NCBI RefSeq assembly: GCF_947495285.1
Contig: NZ_CANLXZ010000009.1
Location: 55,410 to 119,409 of the forward strand
Length of the DNA stretch: 64,000 bases
DNA from: an uncultured Nonlabens sp.
GTDB lineage: Bacteria > Bacteroidota > Bacteroidia > Flavobacteriales > Flavobacteriaceae
Direction of reading: 5' to 3'
Position 1 is the first letter of the stretch, and each line of letters begins with the position of its first letter. The notes below the pieces were generated by a model. The model saw nothing but the letters and a program-made list of their open reading frames with translations. It had not been told where the DNA came from and did no database searches. Position numbers and translations under genes: made by a program. Shown one piece after another: positions 33,954-42,564 of the stretch.

Positions 33954-36900
33954 ATGTTACTCTACGATCACAAAGCAATAGAAGCAAAATGGCAAAAATA
34001 TTGGGCTACTAATAAGACCTTTAAAGCCAGCAATACATCAGGTAAACCTAAATTCTATGCACTCGATATGTTTCCATACCCTAGTGGTGCTGGACTTCAT
34101 GTAGGTCATCCCCTAGGTTACATTGCTAGTGATATCGTCTCCCGTTATAAGCGTCACAAGGGTTTTAATGTCCTGCACCCTATGGGATATGATAGTTTTG
34201 GACTACCTGCAGAGCAATATGCGATACAGACTGGGCAACATCCTGCAGCGACTACTAAAACTAACATAGAAGGAGGAACTGATAAGTCTGGAAACAAAAT
34301 TGCTGGATACCGCAATCAGATGGATCGCATCGGTTTTAGTTTTGATTGGGATCGTGAGGTAAGAACTTCTTCTCCAGATTATTATAAATATACACAAGAG
34401 ATTTTCATCATGCTATTCAATAGCTGGTATGATAAGGACTTAGATAAGGCACAACCTATAAGTTTGTTAGAATCTCGCTTTCGCGAAAGCGGAACAAACA
34501 ACATCAACGCTGCTACAGACGAAGATTTGAGACAGTTCACGGCGGCAGAGTGGAGCGCGTTTACAGATAAAGAGCAACAAGAGATTTTATTAGATTACAG
34601 ATTAACCTTTCTAGCAGATACAGAGGTGAACTGGTGTCCAGGATTAGGAACAGTTTTGGCAAATGACGAAATTGTCAATGGTGTTTCAGAACGTGGTGGA
34701 CATCCTGTAGTGCGCAAGAAAATGCGCCAGTGGATGATGAGAATTAGCGCCTTTGCAGAGCGTTTGTTAACAGGTCTAGAAGGATTAGACTGGGCAGAAT
34801 CTATTAAAGAAATACAACGCAACTGGATAGGGAAATCTGTCGGTGCGATGGTGTCTTTTCAACTAGATGACCATAAAATAGATGTTTTTACCACTAGACC
34901 AGATACTATTTATGGTGTGACATTTATGACACTTGCTCCAGAGCATGAGTTAGTAGATCAAATTACTACTGCGGCACAAAAAGACGCGGTAGAAACTTAC
35001 AAAAAAGCAACTGCCGCACGTTCAGAAAGAGAACGCATGGCCGATGTGAAGACTATTTCTGGAGTATTTACAGGAGCATATGCTAGGCATCCATTAAGCG
35101 GTGAGCAAGTGCCGGTATGGATAGGTGATTATGTGCTTGCAGGTTATGGAACTGGCGCTGTAATGGCAGTACCGTGCGGTGATGAGCGTGATCATGCGTT
35201 TGCAAACTATTTTGCTGGTCAAGATGGTATGCCTGTAATTAAAAATATTTTTGAAGGTGTAGATATCAGTGAAGAAGCCTACACGCCAAAAGATAAAACG
35301 CCGCTATCTAACAGTGATTTCTTAAACGGAATGAGCTATCAGACTGGTGCTATGGCAGCAGCGATTGAAAAATTAGAAGAAGTAGGCTCTGGAAAAGGAA
35401 AAACCAATTACAGATTGCGCGATGCGGTATTTTCTAGACAGCGTTATTGGGGTGAGCCATTTCCAGTATACTACAAAGACGGTTTGCCACAAATGATAGA
35501 TAGGGAGCACTTGCCTATCGCATTACCAGAGGTAGATGAATATTTACCTACTGAAGATGGCGCGCCGCCACTAGGTCGTGCTACCACCTGGAGCTGGTGT
35601 ACTCAAGAAAATAAAGTAGTTTCTAACGATGACGATCGTGATTGTGTGTATCCACTAGAATTGAACACCATGCCAGGTTGGGCAGGTAGTTCTTGGTACA
35701 TGTTTAGATATATGGATGCTAACAATGAAAACGAGATGTTCTCTGCAGAAGCACAAGAATACTGGAATAACGTAGATCTATATATAGGTGGTAGCGAGCA
35801 TGCAACCGGTCACTTGCTGTACAGTAGATTCTGGGTAAAATTATTACACGATCTAGGTAAAGTCACTGTAGAAGAACCGTTCCAAAAGATGATCAATCAA
35901 GGGATGATTCTTGGTGAGAGTGCTTTTGTAAATAGACTTTCAATTAAATTCAAATTTGATTTCGAATTAAAGCTTGGTCTTTTTGAAAAAATGGATAAAG
36001 ATAAATCGATTGCAATAAAGTTTTCGCAAGAAGGAAATTTGAACACACGATTTGCAGTTTCAGATGGTAAAGGTTTTTTTCCAGATCACGATTATGAAAA
36101 AGAAATCGAAAATGCAATTCTAGAAAATTTGGATGGAGATAATTCAAACTTATTCTCTTTTGATAAGTATGATGTAAAAAACGTTGTGTTTAATTACAAT
36201 GAAGTGAAGATTCATACGGATGTTTCATTAGTAGATAATTACAATAATCTTAATGTAGAAGCCTTTAAAGAATGGCGTCCAGATTATGCAGCAACAGAAT
36301 TCATTACTGCTGAAGATGGAACATTCAAAGTCTCTAGAGAAGTTGAGAAAATGTCCAAGTCTAAATACAACGTCGTTAGTCCAGATGACATTTGCGATCA
36401 GTTTGGAGCAGACACCTTGCGTTTGTACGAGATGTTTTTAGGTCCGCTAGAGCAAGCAAAGCCATGGAATACAGCAGGAATTACCGGAGTGTATGGTTTT
36501 ATGAAAAAGCTATGGAAACTGTATCATAACGATGCTGGTTTTTCTGTTAGTGATGAAAAAGCATCACCAGATAGCATGAAAACCTTGCACAAGACTATTA
36601 AAAAGGTGCAAGATGACATTGAGAACTTTTCATTTAACACCAGTGTAAGTAGTTTTATGATTGCGGTAAACGAGTTAACTGCTCAAAAATGTAACAGTCG
36701 TGAGGTGTTAGAGCCGCTTGCTGTTCTAGTATCGCCCTATGCACCGCACATTGCAGAGGAATTATGGTCACTATTAGGTCATAACGAGTCGATAAGTGAA
36801 GCGCCTTTCCCAGTGTTTGATGAAAAGCACTTAGTAGAAAGTAGTAAGACTTATCCTATTTCTTTTAACGGTAAAATGAAATTTACACTGGACTTACCAG

Positions 36901-37031
36901 TAGACGTTTCAAAAGAAGATTTAGAAAAGCTAGTGCTAGATAATGAAAAAGTGCAACAACAACTGGAAGGGAAGCAAATACGTAAAACGATTATTGTGCC
37001 TGGTAAGATTGTGAATTTTGTGGTGGGATAA
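33954..37031 (+). CDS. leuS: Leucyl-tRNA synthetase with unusual internal segment
   Basis: 1025-aa class I synthetase that charges tRNA-Leu and edits mischarged tRNA. The HIGH-type motif is H-V-G-H (49-52), the KMSKS loop is at 799-803, the editing domain lies about 280-460, and the anticodon-binding domain is at the end. It is longer than E. coli LeuRS (860 aa). Residues about 664-752, between N-R-L-S and I-H-T-D-V, replace a short flavobacterial insert by about 90 charged, AT-rich-encoded residues. The iterated palindrome at 34476-34491 encodes R-F-R-E-S. A terminator follows. Confidence 0.96.
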   Translation: MLLYDHKAIEAKWQKYWATNKTFKASNTSGKPKFYALDMFPYPSGAGLHVGHPLGYIASDIVSRYKRHKGFNVLHPMGYDSFGLPAEQYAIQTGQHPAATTKTNIEGGTDKSGNKIAGYRNQMDRIGFSFDWDREVRTSSPDYYKYTQEIFIMLFNSWYDKDLDKAQPISLLESRFRESGTNNINAATDEDLRQFTAAEWSAFTDKEQQEILLDYRLTFLADTEVNWCPGLGTVLANDEIVNGVSERGGHPVVRKKMRQWMMRISAFAERLLTGLEGLDWAESIKEIQRNWIGKSVGAMVSFQLDDHKIDVFTTRPDTIYGVTFMTLAPEHELVDQITTAAQKDAVETYKKATAARSERERMADVKTISGVFTGAYARHPLSGEQVPVWIGDYVLAGYGTGAVMAVPCGDERDHAFANYFAGQDGMPVIKNIFEGVDISEEAYTPKDKTPLSNSDFLNGMSYQTGAMAAAIEKLEEVGSGKGKTNYRLRDAVFSRQRYWGEPFPVYYKDGLPQMIDREHLPIALPEVDEYLPTEDGAPPLGRATTWSWCTQENKVVSNDDDRDCVYPLELNTMPGWAGSSWYMFRYMDANNENEMFSAEAQEYWNNVDLYIGGSEHATGHLLYSRFWVKLLHDLGKVTVEEPFQKMINQGMILGESAFVNRLSIKFKFDFELKLGLFEKMDKDKSIAIKFSQEGNLNTRFAVSDGKGFFPDHDYEKEIENAILENLDGDNSNLFSFDKYDVKNVVFNYNEVKIHTDVSLVDNYNNLNVEAFKEWRPDYAATEFITAEDGTFKVSREVEKMSKSKYNVVSPDDICDQFGADTLRLYEMFLGPLEQAKPWNTAGITGVYGFMKKLWKLYHNDAGFSVSDEKASPDSMKTLHKTIKKVQDDIENFSFNTSVSSFMIAVNELTAQKCNSREVLEPLAVLVSPYAPHIAEELWSLLGHNESISEAPFPVFDEKHLVESSKTYPISFNGKMKFTLDLPVDVSKEDLEKLVLDNEKVQQQLEGKQIRKTIIVPGKIVNFVVG
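34476..34491. repeat. Iterated palindrome copy 8 (in leuS)
   Basis: Exact CGCTTTCGCGAAAGCG. It encodes R-F-R-E-S near residues 175-179 of LeuRS, in a loop of the catalytic domain. Confidence 0.95.
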
Positions 37032-37055
37032 AATTATCGATGTTTTAAAAATTAG

Positions 37056-37086
37056 AAGAGAATTGTAATGATTCTCTTTTTTTTTT
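37056..37086 (+). terminator. Terminator of leuS
   Basis: AAGAGAAT (37056-37063) pairs with ATTCTCTT (37071-37078), with a 7-base loop and a T run to 37086. Confidence 0.85.
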
Positions 37087-37094
37087 GAAATGTA

Positions 37095-37108
37095 GCTTTC
37101 GCGAAAGC
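37095..37108. repeat. Iterated palindrome copy 9 (intergenic)
   Basis: Exact 14-mer GCTTTCGCGAAAGC. The outer left base is A instead of C, so the 16-bp form is broken. It lies just after the leuS terminator. Confidence 0.95.
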
Positions 37109-37185
37109 GGTACACTTATCAGATTCACTTTTAAAATAATTAATCATGCAATTAATTTTAATTAGAACGAAAGCTTTTTAAAACC

Positions 37186-37216
37186 TTTGCAACAAAGGAC
37201 TTGTGAGGTATCTTTG
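37186..37216 (+). promoter_or_regulatory. Consensus promoter of heme/cytochrome oxidase operon
   Basis: TTTG (37186-37189), 19-base spacer, TATCTTTG (37209-37216). It is a full match to the Bacteroidota consensus. Transcription starts about 37223, so the possible upstream start at 37187 cannot be used. Confidence 0.85.
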
Positions 37217-37240
37217 CACTCCTTTAAAAACAGCTTTTTT

Positions 37241-38134
37241 TTGACAGAAGTAAATGCCATAGAACGATCTCCTAGTACGTTTAAAAACTACATTGAGATT
37301 ACTAAACCTAGACTGTCCATAGTGGTGGTGTTTTCATCTATTGCTGGATATTTTCTAGCTACAGACACTTATCAGTGGCAAACCCTTGTTCTTTTATGTA
37401 TAGGTGGTTATTTTCTAGTGGGTTCTTCAAATGTATTTAATCAGATTATAGAGAAAGATCTAGATGCTTTAATGAAGCGTACTCAAAACAGACCGTTGCC
37501 TACTGGGAGAGTGTCTGTTAGAAATGCTTGGATTTACGGTGTGGTAATGGCTTTGAGTGGCATTTATATGTTGTTTTTAATCAATTTTGCTACCGCATTT
37601 TTTGGTGCTTTAAGTATCTTACTTTATGCGGCAGTTTATACACCATTAAAAACCAGAACGCCATTATGTGTTTTTGTGGGTGCTTTTCCAGGTGCGATTC
37701 CTTATATGCTGGGCTGGGTGGCTGCTAGTGGGAATTTTGGGATTGAGCCGGGAACTTTATTTATGTTGCAGTTTTTTTGGCAATTCCCTCACTTTTGGGC
37801 GATAGGATGGATGCTAGAAGACGACTACAAAGCTGGAGGGTTTAAAATGCTACCTACTGGCGCAGCAGATAAAGGTACGGCGGTGCAAATTATTTTATAC
37901 ACCATATGGACTGTTATGATATCTTTGGTGCCTGTTTTTGGTGTAACTGGTGATTTATACATGACGCCTTATAGTGCGGTAATAGTCGGTTTATTAGGAG
38001 TGTGGTTTTTATACTACGCGATTAAATTATATAAAGAACGAAGTAACGCTATTGCAAAAAAATTAATGTTAGTAAGTGTTAGTTATATTACACTTATACA
38101 GATAATTTATGTGGTAGATAAATTTATAAGATAA
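37241..38134 (+). CDS. cyoE: Heme O synthase (protoheme IX farnesyltransferase)
   Basis: Membrane UbiA-family prenyltransferase that adds a farnesyl group to heme B, giving heme O for terminal oxidases. I choose TTG at 37241 (297 aa) because the promoter box overlaps any earlier start and no in-frame ATG is near. Signatures are N-Q-I-I-E-K-D-L-D-A-L-M-K-R-T and R-P-L-P-T-G, with nine predicted helices, and P-H-F-W-A-I-G-W in the second half. It is the first gene of the oxidase operon, one base before the COIII-type gene. Confidence 0.93.
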   Translation: MTEVNAIERSPSTFKNYIEITKPRLSIVVVFSSIAGYFLATDTYQWQTLVLLCIGGYFLVGSSNVFNQIIEKDLDALMKRTQNRPLPTGRVSVRNAWIYGVVMALSGIYMLFLINFATAFFGALSILLYAAVYTPLKTRTPLCVFVGAFPGAIPYMLGWVAASGNFGIEPGTLFMLQFFWQFPHFWAIGWMLEDDYKAGGFKMLPTGAADKGTAVQIILYTIWTVMISLVPVFGVTGDLYMTPYSAVIVGLLGVWFLYYAIKLYKERSNAIAKKLMLVSVSYITLIQIIYVVDKFIR

Positions 38135-38135
38135 A

Positions 38136-38726
38136 ATGATAGATATAACGCAATTGCCTTTTAAAGAGAAGATCGCAAGGTCTAAAAAACAAATGATGTG
38201 GTTTGCTATAATGAGTCTTACCATGATGTTTGCTGGCTTAACTAGTGCATATATTATAAGTAGTAGCCGTAGAGACTGGGTTGATGTAGATTTACCTGCA
38301 GAATTTTTTTATAGTACCGGTGTTATTTTACTTAGTTCTCTTACTTTATTTCTAGGAAAGAAAGCTTTGAGAAGTAATAATTTATCTGGTGCAGCTATCC
38401 TTACTTTTATCACTTTTTTACTGGGAACTGTCTTTGTGATCATGCAATTTATTGCTTTTGGGTCATTAACCGATGCAGGTATTTTCTTTACAGGAAAAGG
38501 AAGTAGTGTCGCTGGATCGTTTATTTACATCATGGTAATGGCACACCTCGCTCATATAGTTGCTGGTCTTATATCCCTCACAGTCATTACATTTAAGGCT
38601 GTGACAAAAAAATATTCTAAGGAAGAAATGTTAGGTTTTGAGTTAGGAGCAATCTTCTGGCACTTTGTAGATGTGCTATGGATTTTTCTTCTTCTGTTTT
38701 TAGTTTTTGCTAAAGATATTTTTTAA
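38136..38726 (+). CDS. Cytochrome c oxidase subunit III-type protein
   Basis: 196-aa membrane protein of the heme-copper oxidase subunit III family, five helices. The end carries H-F-V-D-V-L-W-I-F, the typical subunit III final helix. It is shorter than mitochondrial subunit III, as in Bacteroidota, which carry two adjacent COIII-like genes. It lies 36 bases before the second one, within the cyoE-led operon. Confidence 0.93.
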   Translation: MIDITQLPFKEKIARSKKQMMWFAIMSLTMMFAGLTSAYIISSSRRDWVDVDLPAEFFYSTGVILLSSLTLFLGKKALRSNNLSGAAILTFITFLLGTVFVIMQFIAFGSLTDAGIFFTGKGSSVAGSFIYIMVMAHLAHIVAGLISLTVITFKAVTKKYSKEEMLGFELGAIFWHFVDVLWIFLLLFLVFAKDIF

Positions 38727-38762
38727 CCTATTTTTGCAATATATTACAACTAATCTAAAGTT

Positions 38763-39764
38763 ATGGACACAACAGTAGCTACTACTGGTACCGAAGGTCA
38801 AAAATGGGGTGGAGCGTCTAAGCCGCTTAACGTCAGCTACGGAAAAATGATGATGTGGTTTTTCATCCTATCGGATGCATTAACCTTCACAGGATTTCTT
38901 GCAGCCTACGGTTTCTCGAGATTTAAATTTATAGAAGAATGGCCTATCGCAGATGAGGTATTCAATCACTTCCCATTCTTACATGGCACTGATGCGCCTA
39001 TGTTTTATGTGGCATTGATGACCTTTATCCTTATTGGTTCTTCGGTTACTATGGTACTTGCAGTAGATGCAGGGCACCACATGAACAAGAAAAAAGTATC
39101 GCTCTATATGTTACTAACCATTATAGGTGGTTTTATATTTGTAGGCTCACAAGCCTGGGAATGGAAAAACTTTATCAATGGTGAGTATGGAGCAGTAAAA
39201 ACTAAAGGTGGTAAAATACTTCAGTTTCTAGATGTAGAAACAGGTAAAAGGGTTGCCTTAAATGAATTTGTCAAAGTAGGTCCTAGAGATGTCGAGACTT
39301 ATGGTAATAGTGAAGGTATATGGTATACTACATCTGGTGAGTATAACGCTACTTATACTATTGAAGAGGTTAAGAAGGGTTTTGTAGATAATCCTAATGT
39401 TACTATAAGAACACAACAGTTAATCGTAAATGAAGAAACTGGTGCTAGTGAAAAACTAGTTCTCTCTAGAGAAGATGCTTTAATTAAATTAAATAAGGAT
39501 GCTGTAGGTGTAGTAGAAGGTGCAAACCTTACTGAAAATGAATACGGCGCTCCCTTATTTGCAGATTTCTTTTTCTTTATAACAGGATTTCACGGTTTTC
39601 ACGTTTTCTCTGGTGTAATTTTTAACCTTATTATTTTCTTTAATGTTCTTCTAGGAACTTATGAGAGAAGAGGTAGTTATGAAATGGTAGAGAAAGTTGG
39701 TCTCTACTGGCACTTTGTAGATTTAGTATGGGTATTTGTATTTACATTCTTCTACCTAGTATAA
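38763..39764 (+). CDS. Cytochrome c oxidase subunit III with extra loop domain
   Basis: 333-aa subunit III-type protein. Membrane segments at about 28-48, 80-100 and 115-135 come first. An insert at about 140-255 (D-V-E-T-G-K-R-V-A-L-N-E, charged and non-membrane) follows. Then come F-H-G-F-H-V-F-S-G and the final Y-W-H-F-V-D-L-V-W-V-F helix. The soluble insert is not part of classical subunit III and probably faces the periplasm. It is the third gene in the oxidase operon. Confidence 0.93.
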   Translation: MDTTVATTGTEGQKWGGASKPLNVSYGKMMMWFFILSDALTFTGFLAAYGFSRFKFIEEWPIADEVFNHFPFLHGTDAPMFYVALMTFILIGSSVTMVLAVDAGHHMNKKKVSLYMLLTIIGGFIFVGSQAWEWKNFINGEYGAVKTKGGKILQFLDVETGKRVALNEFVKVGPRDVETYGNSEGIWYTTSGEYNATYTIEEVKKGFVDNPNVTIRTQQLIVNEETGASEKLVLSREDALIKLNKDAVGVVEGANLTENEYGAPLFADFFFFITGFHGFHVFSGVIFNLIIFFNVLLGTYERRGSYEMVEKVGLYWHFVDLVWVFVFTFFYLV

Positions 39765-39782
39765 TTTTTTTAAGACATTAAG

Positions 39783-40178
39783 ATGGCAGATCACGCAGCA
39801 CACGACGGACATAAATTAGCGATTTTTAGAGGTACTTTAAAGTTTAAATCTAATACGCAAAAGATATGGGGTGTATTAATATTCCTTTCTTTAATAACAA
39901 TTGTAGAGGTAGCTTTAGGTTACATTAAACCAGATTTTTTAAATGGAAAGATCATAGGCCTCAAATTATTAAACTGGATATTTATTATCCTTACCTTAGT
40001 AAAAGCTTATTATATCACATGGGATTTTATGCACATGAGAGATGAGACAAGTGGTTTAAGAAGATCTGTGGTTTGGACTTCAGTTTTCTTAATTATATAC
40101 TTAATGGTTATTCTTTTAGTAGAAGGTGAATATATTTATCAAGTTTATAAAAATGCAGCTGTAAGTTTTGACTTTTAA
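39783..40178 (+). CDS. Cytochrome c oxidase subunit IV-type protein
   Basis: 131-aa membrane protein with three helices (about 29-49, 59-80, 95-118) and His at the N-terminus (M-A-D-H-A-A-H-D-G-H-K). It matches the prokaryotic COX4 (CyoD-like) accessory subunit, with W-D-F-M-H-M-R-D-E in the loop. It helps assembly of the oxidase. It is the last gene before a strong terminator. Confidence 0.9.
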   Translation: MADHAAHDGHKLAIFRGTLKFKSNTQKIWGVLIFLSLITIVEVALGYIKPDFLNGKIIGLKLLNWIFIILTLVKAYYITWDFMHMRDETSGLRRSVVWTSVFLIIYLMVILLVEGEYIYQVYKNAAVSFDF

Positions 40179-40200
40179 TAGCTACTCAATAAACATATAC

Positions 40201-40227
40201 AAAAGGACGGTTTTTCCGTCCTTTTTT
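40201..40227 (+). terminator. Terminator of oxidase operon
   Basis: AAAAGGACGG (40201-40210) pairs with CCGTCCTTTT (40216-40225), loop TTTTT, then T's. It separates the oxidase subunits from the SCO-like genes. Confidence 0.93.
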
Positions 40228-40251
40228 ATACCTCATTTTTAAATAATAATT

Positions 40252-40953
40252 ATGTCTAAATTTCCTGAAGCCGAAGGGATTAAGCAAACCAGTAGGGTAG
40301 CAATAATAAGTGTGTTAGTCATACTCTTTGCCCTGCCATTACTCACCTATTTGTTTTTTTTAAATGGAGAACATCATTTTAAAACGCTGACTATTGTTAC
40401 AGAAAAAGTCTCAAATCTCGATGGTTTTAGAAATCTAGATGGAGATCCTGTATATTTAAAGGACAGTGTCTCTATAATTACATTCTTAGGTGATCAACCT
40501 TATAAAAGGTTAGGGTATGTTTCTAATGTAAATGAAAAAGTATACAAGGACTTTCATAAATTTGATGGATTTCAAATGATAAGTATACTCCCAGAAGCAG
40601 GGGTAAAAGACATAGAAGAGATCAAACTACAAATGGCAGAAAGTACAGACCTTAATGACTGGCATTTTCTAGTAGGTAGTGATGATGCTATAAATAAATT
40701 ATTCAATTCTTTTGATTCTAACTTAATTCTTAATAAAGATCTTTCTTCAGACTACGCGTTTATTGTAGATAAACAAATGTCTTTGAGAGGTCGTAATGAC
40801 GATCCTGAGTTAGGTAGGGTATATGGCTATGATACTTATCTTATCGCAAATCTTAATAAAAGAATGATGGATGACATGAGAGTCTTGCTGGCAGAGTATA
40901 GATTTGCATTTAAGAAAAATAGAGACGTTAAAATTCAGAAAAATGAACGATAA
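40252..40953 (+). CDS. Membrane-anchored SCO-like protein lacking Cys pair
   Basis: 233-aa protein with one N-terminal helix (about 18-36) and a periplasmic thioredoxin-like domain. I see the SCO-type order: a strand V-S-I-I-T-F-L-G, then a W-H-F-L-V-G-S-D-D segment (about 141-149) like the W-x-F-L-V-G-D-K of the SCO protein encoded next. The redox/copper C-x3-C is absent and the region reads L-G-D-Q-P-Y-K. It overlaps the SCO gene by 11 bases. It may be a structural partner, or bind no copper. Confidence 0.75.
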   Translation: MSKFPEAEGIKQTSRVAIISVLVILFALPLLTYLFFLNGEHHFKTLTIVTEKVSNLDGFRNLDGDPVYLKDSVSIITFLGDQPYKRLGYVSNVNEKVYKDFHKFDGFQMISILPEAGVKDIEEIKLQMAESTDLNDWHFLVGSDDAINKLFNSFDSNLILNKDLSSDYAFIVDKQMSLRGRNDDPELGRVYGYDTYLIANLNKRMMDDMRVLLAEYRFAFKKNRDVKIQKNER

Positions 40954-41656
40954 GAAAAGCGATACTCCGTACTATATAGGGTTAGGTATCATAATTATTA
41001 TTTTTGGATACTTTGCTATTACTAACGTCATTCATTATGTAAATAAGGATAAGATAGTAGATAGTAACCGGTCAGAAGATCGCCTGCCTGTAGGAGATAA
41101 GTTTCTAAAGAAATTCAATAAAGTCCCAGATTTTAAATTTGTAAATCAAAATGGCGATACTATTACTAACGATTCACTACTCGGTAAGGTGTATGTAATT
41201 GATTTTTTCTTTACCACATGTCCTACTATTTGTACTCCTATGAGTATCAACATGTCTAAGATTAGTGAGGCACTGTCGGATTATGAAGATTTTAGAACTA
41301 TTTCTATCACCATAGATCCAGATCATGATCTGCCTGACGTCTTAAAAGAGTATGCTGCTAAGTATGATGCAAATGATCACTGGCAATTTCTAGTAGGAGA
41401 TAAAGAGGCTACTTATAAACTAAGTCGTGAAGGGTTTAACGCTTATATAGGCGAGAGTGATGACGAGGCGATACGTTTTGAACACAGTGGCAATTTTGCG
41501 TTAGTAGATCGTGATGGTTACATACGCTCTCGTAAAGTGCGTATCGATAAGGATAATGAAAACTGGATATATCACTATAGTGGTGTTCAGGAAAATGATA
41601 TACCTGCTCAATTAAACGAGATTATTGAAGATGCAGAAACACTTTTAAATAAGTAA
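40943..41656 (+). CDS. SCO family copper chaperone for cytochrome oxidase
   Basis: 237 aa from the ATG at 40943. A longer frame from 40904 would add 13 residues of no signal value. One N-terminal helix anchors a thioredoxin-like domain with the copper-binding C-P-T-I-C in T-T-C-P-T-I-C-T-P and the downstream His in R-F-E-H-S-G-N. It delivers copper to the CuA site of the oxidase. It lies after its Cys-less relative and before DUF420, in an oxidase assembly cluster. Confidence 0.93.
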   Translation: MNDKKSDTPYYIGLGIIIIIFGYFAITNVIHYVNKDKIVDSNRSEDRLPVGDKFLKKFNKVPDFKFVNQNGDTITNDSLLGKVYVIDFFFTTCPTICTPMSINMSKISEALSDYEDFRTISITIDPDHDLPDVLKEYAAKYDANDHWQFLVGDKEATYKLSREGFNAYIGESDDEAIRFEHSGNFALVDRDGYIRSRKVRIDKDNENWIYHYSGVQENDIPAQLNEIIEDAETLLNK

Positions 41657-41659
41657 AAT

Positions 41660-42181
41660 ATGTTAGAGAAAAGAGGTCCCGCTGTAATTATAATTATTTC
41701 TATTCTAGTACCGCTAGTAGTTGTTTTTTTAATGCTTATGCCAGAGCGTTATAACTTTTTAGGTATAGAATCAGGTTTGTTACCATTATTTCATGCAGTT
41801 ATTAATGGTATGACCGCTGTGTTGTTAACGTCAGGTTTTATTCTGATTAAAAAAGGAAGTAGAACAGCGCACAGGTGGGTAATGACCACAGCTTTCTTGT
41901 TAAGTGCTGTGTTTTTGGTTAGTTATGTAATTTCTAAAATTAGTAATGATCCAGTATCTTATCCAGATGAAGCACCGCTCAAAGCACTTTATTTATTCAT
42001 ACTTTTAACCCACATCGTTCTTTCTGGTATTATACTGCCATTAGTGTTATACACGATGTATTTTGCATGGAATAAAAAGTTTGAAAAGCATAAAAAGATA
42101 GCTCGTTGGACCTTTCCTATCTGGTTATATGTGGCCATTACTGGTGTTCTAGTGTATGCTTTTATGCAACCTTACTATTAA
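41660..42181 (+). CDS. DUF420 membrane protein (oxidase-linked)
   Basis: 173-aa integral membrane protein with about five helices. The conserved His residues sit in L-F-H-A-V-I-N-G (about 43-50), T-A-H-R-W-V-M, L-T-H-I-V-L-S-G and K-K-I-A-R-W-T-F-P. It matches DUF420 (CtaM/YozB-like), whose Bacillus member is needed for caa3 oxidase activity. It starts three bases after the SCO stop. Confidence 0.88.
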   Translation: MLEKRGPAVIIIISILVPLVVVFLMLMPERYNFLGIESGLLPLFHAVINGMTAVLLTSGFILIKKGSRTAHRWVMTTAFLLSAVFLVSYVISKISNDPVSYPDEAPLKALYLFILLTHIVLSGIILPLVLYTMYFAWNKKFEKHKKIARWTFPIWLYVAITGVLVYAFMQPYY

Positions 42182-42190
42182 TATTTTACT

Positions 42191-42418
42191 ATGAAAAAGA
42201 TATTTATTCTAGTTATTGTTTTTAGTTTTCCCGCTTTCGCGAAAGCGCAATGCGCCATGTGCCGTGCTGTTATAGAAAGCTCTGGAGATACCGCAGCTGC
42301 TGAAGGGCTTAACAACGGAATCACCTATTTAATGGTCTTTCCATACCTGTTAGTAGGTGCTATTATTTACATGATATATAAGAACACCCAAAAGGGTTCT
42401 AAGGATATCGAGTCATAA
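42191..42418 (+). CDS. Small membrane protein of unknown function
   Basis: 75 aa with a signal peptide ending P-A-F-A-K-A-Q, then C-A-M-C-R-A and one transmembrane helix (about 46-64). The C-x2-C after the cleavage site could bind a metal or heme, which is a guess. I recall similar short proteins after DUF420 in flavobacteria. The iterated palindrome at 42232-42247 encodes the end of the signal peptide. Confidence 0.8.
   Translation: MKKIFILVIVFSFPAFAKAQCAMCRAVIESSGDTAAAEGLNNGITYLMVFPYLLVGAIIYMIYKNTQKGSKDIES
42232..42247. repeat. Iterated palindrome copy 10 (in signal peptide)
   Basis: Exact CGCTTTCGCGAAAGCG, encoding A-F-A-K-A at the signal-peptide cleavage site. Confidence 0.95.
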
Positions 42419-42564
42419 TTATTTGTAAGTTTTATCTATAGAGATTCAAAATAGAGGTAGATTGTAGGATATTAACATTTTATTATAATCTTTAGTGTAA
42501 CAAGTGTGCAACTTTATAGCCTTATAGAAATAGGCCATTTAATTAGGTTTCATAAACACCACCG

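Noticed and set aside
37187..37240. N-terminal 18 codons added to heme O synthase
   Set aside because: The stretch contains the promoter of the operon, so it is not transcribed from it.
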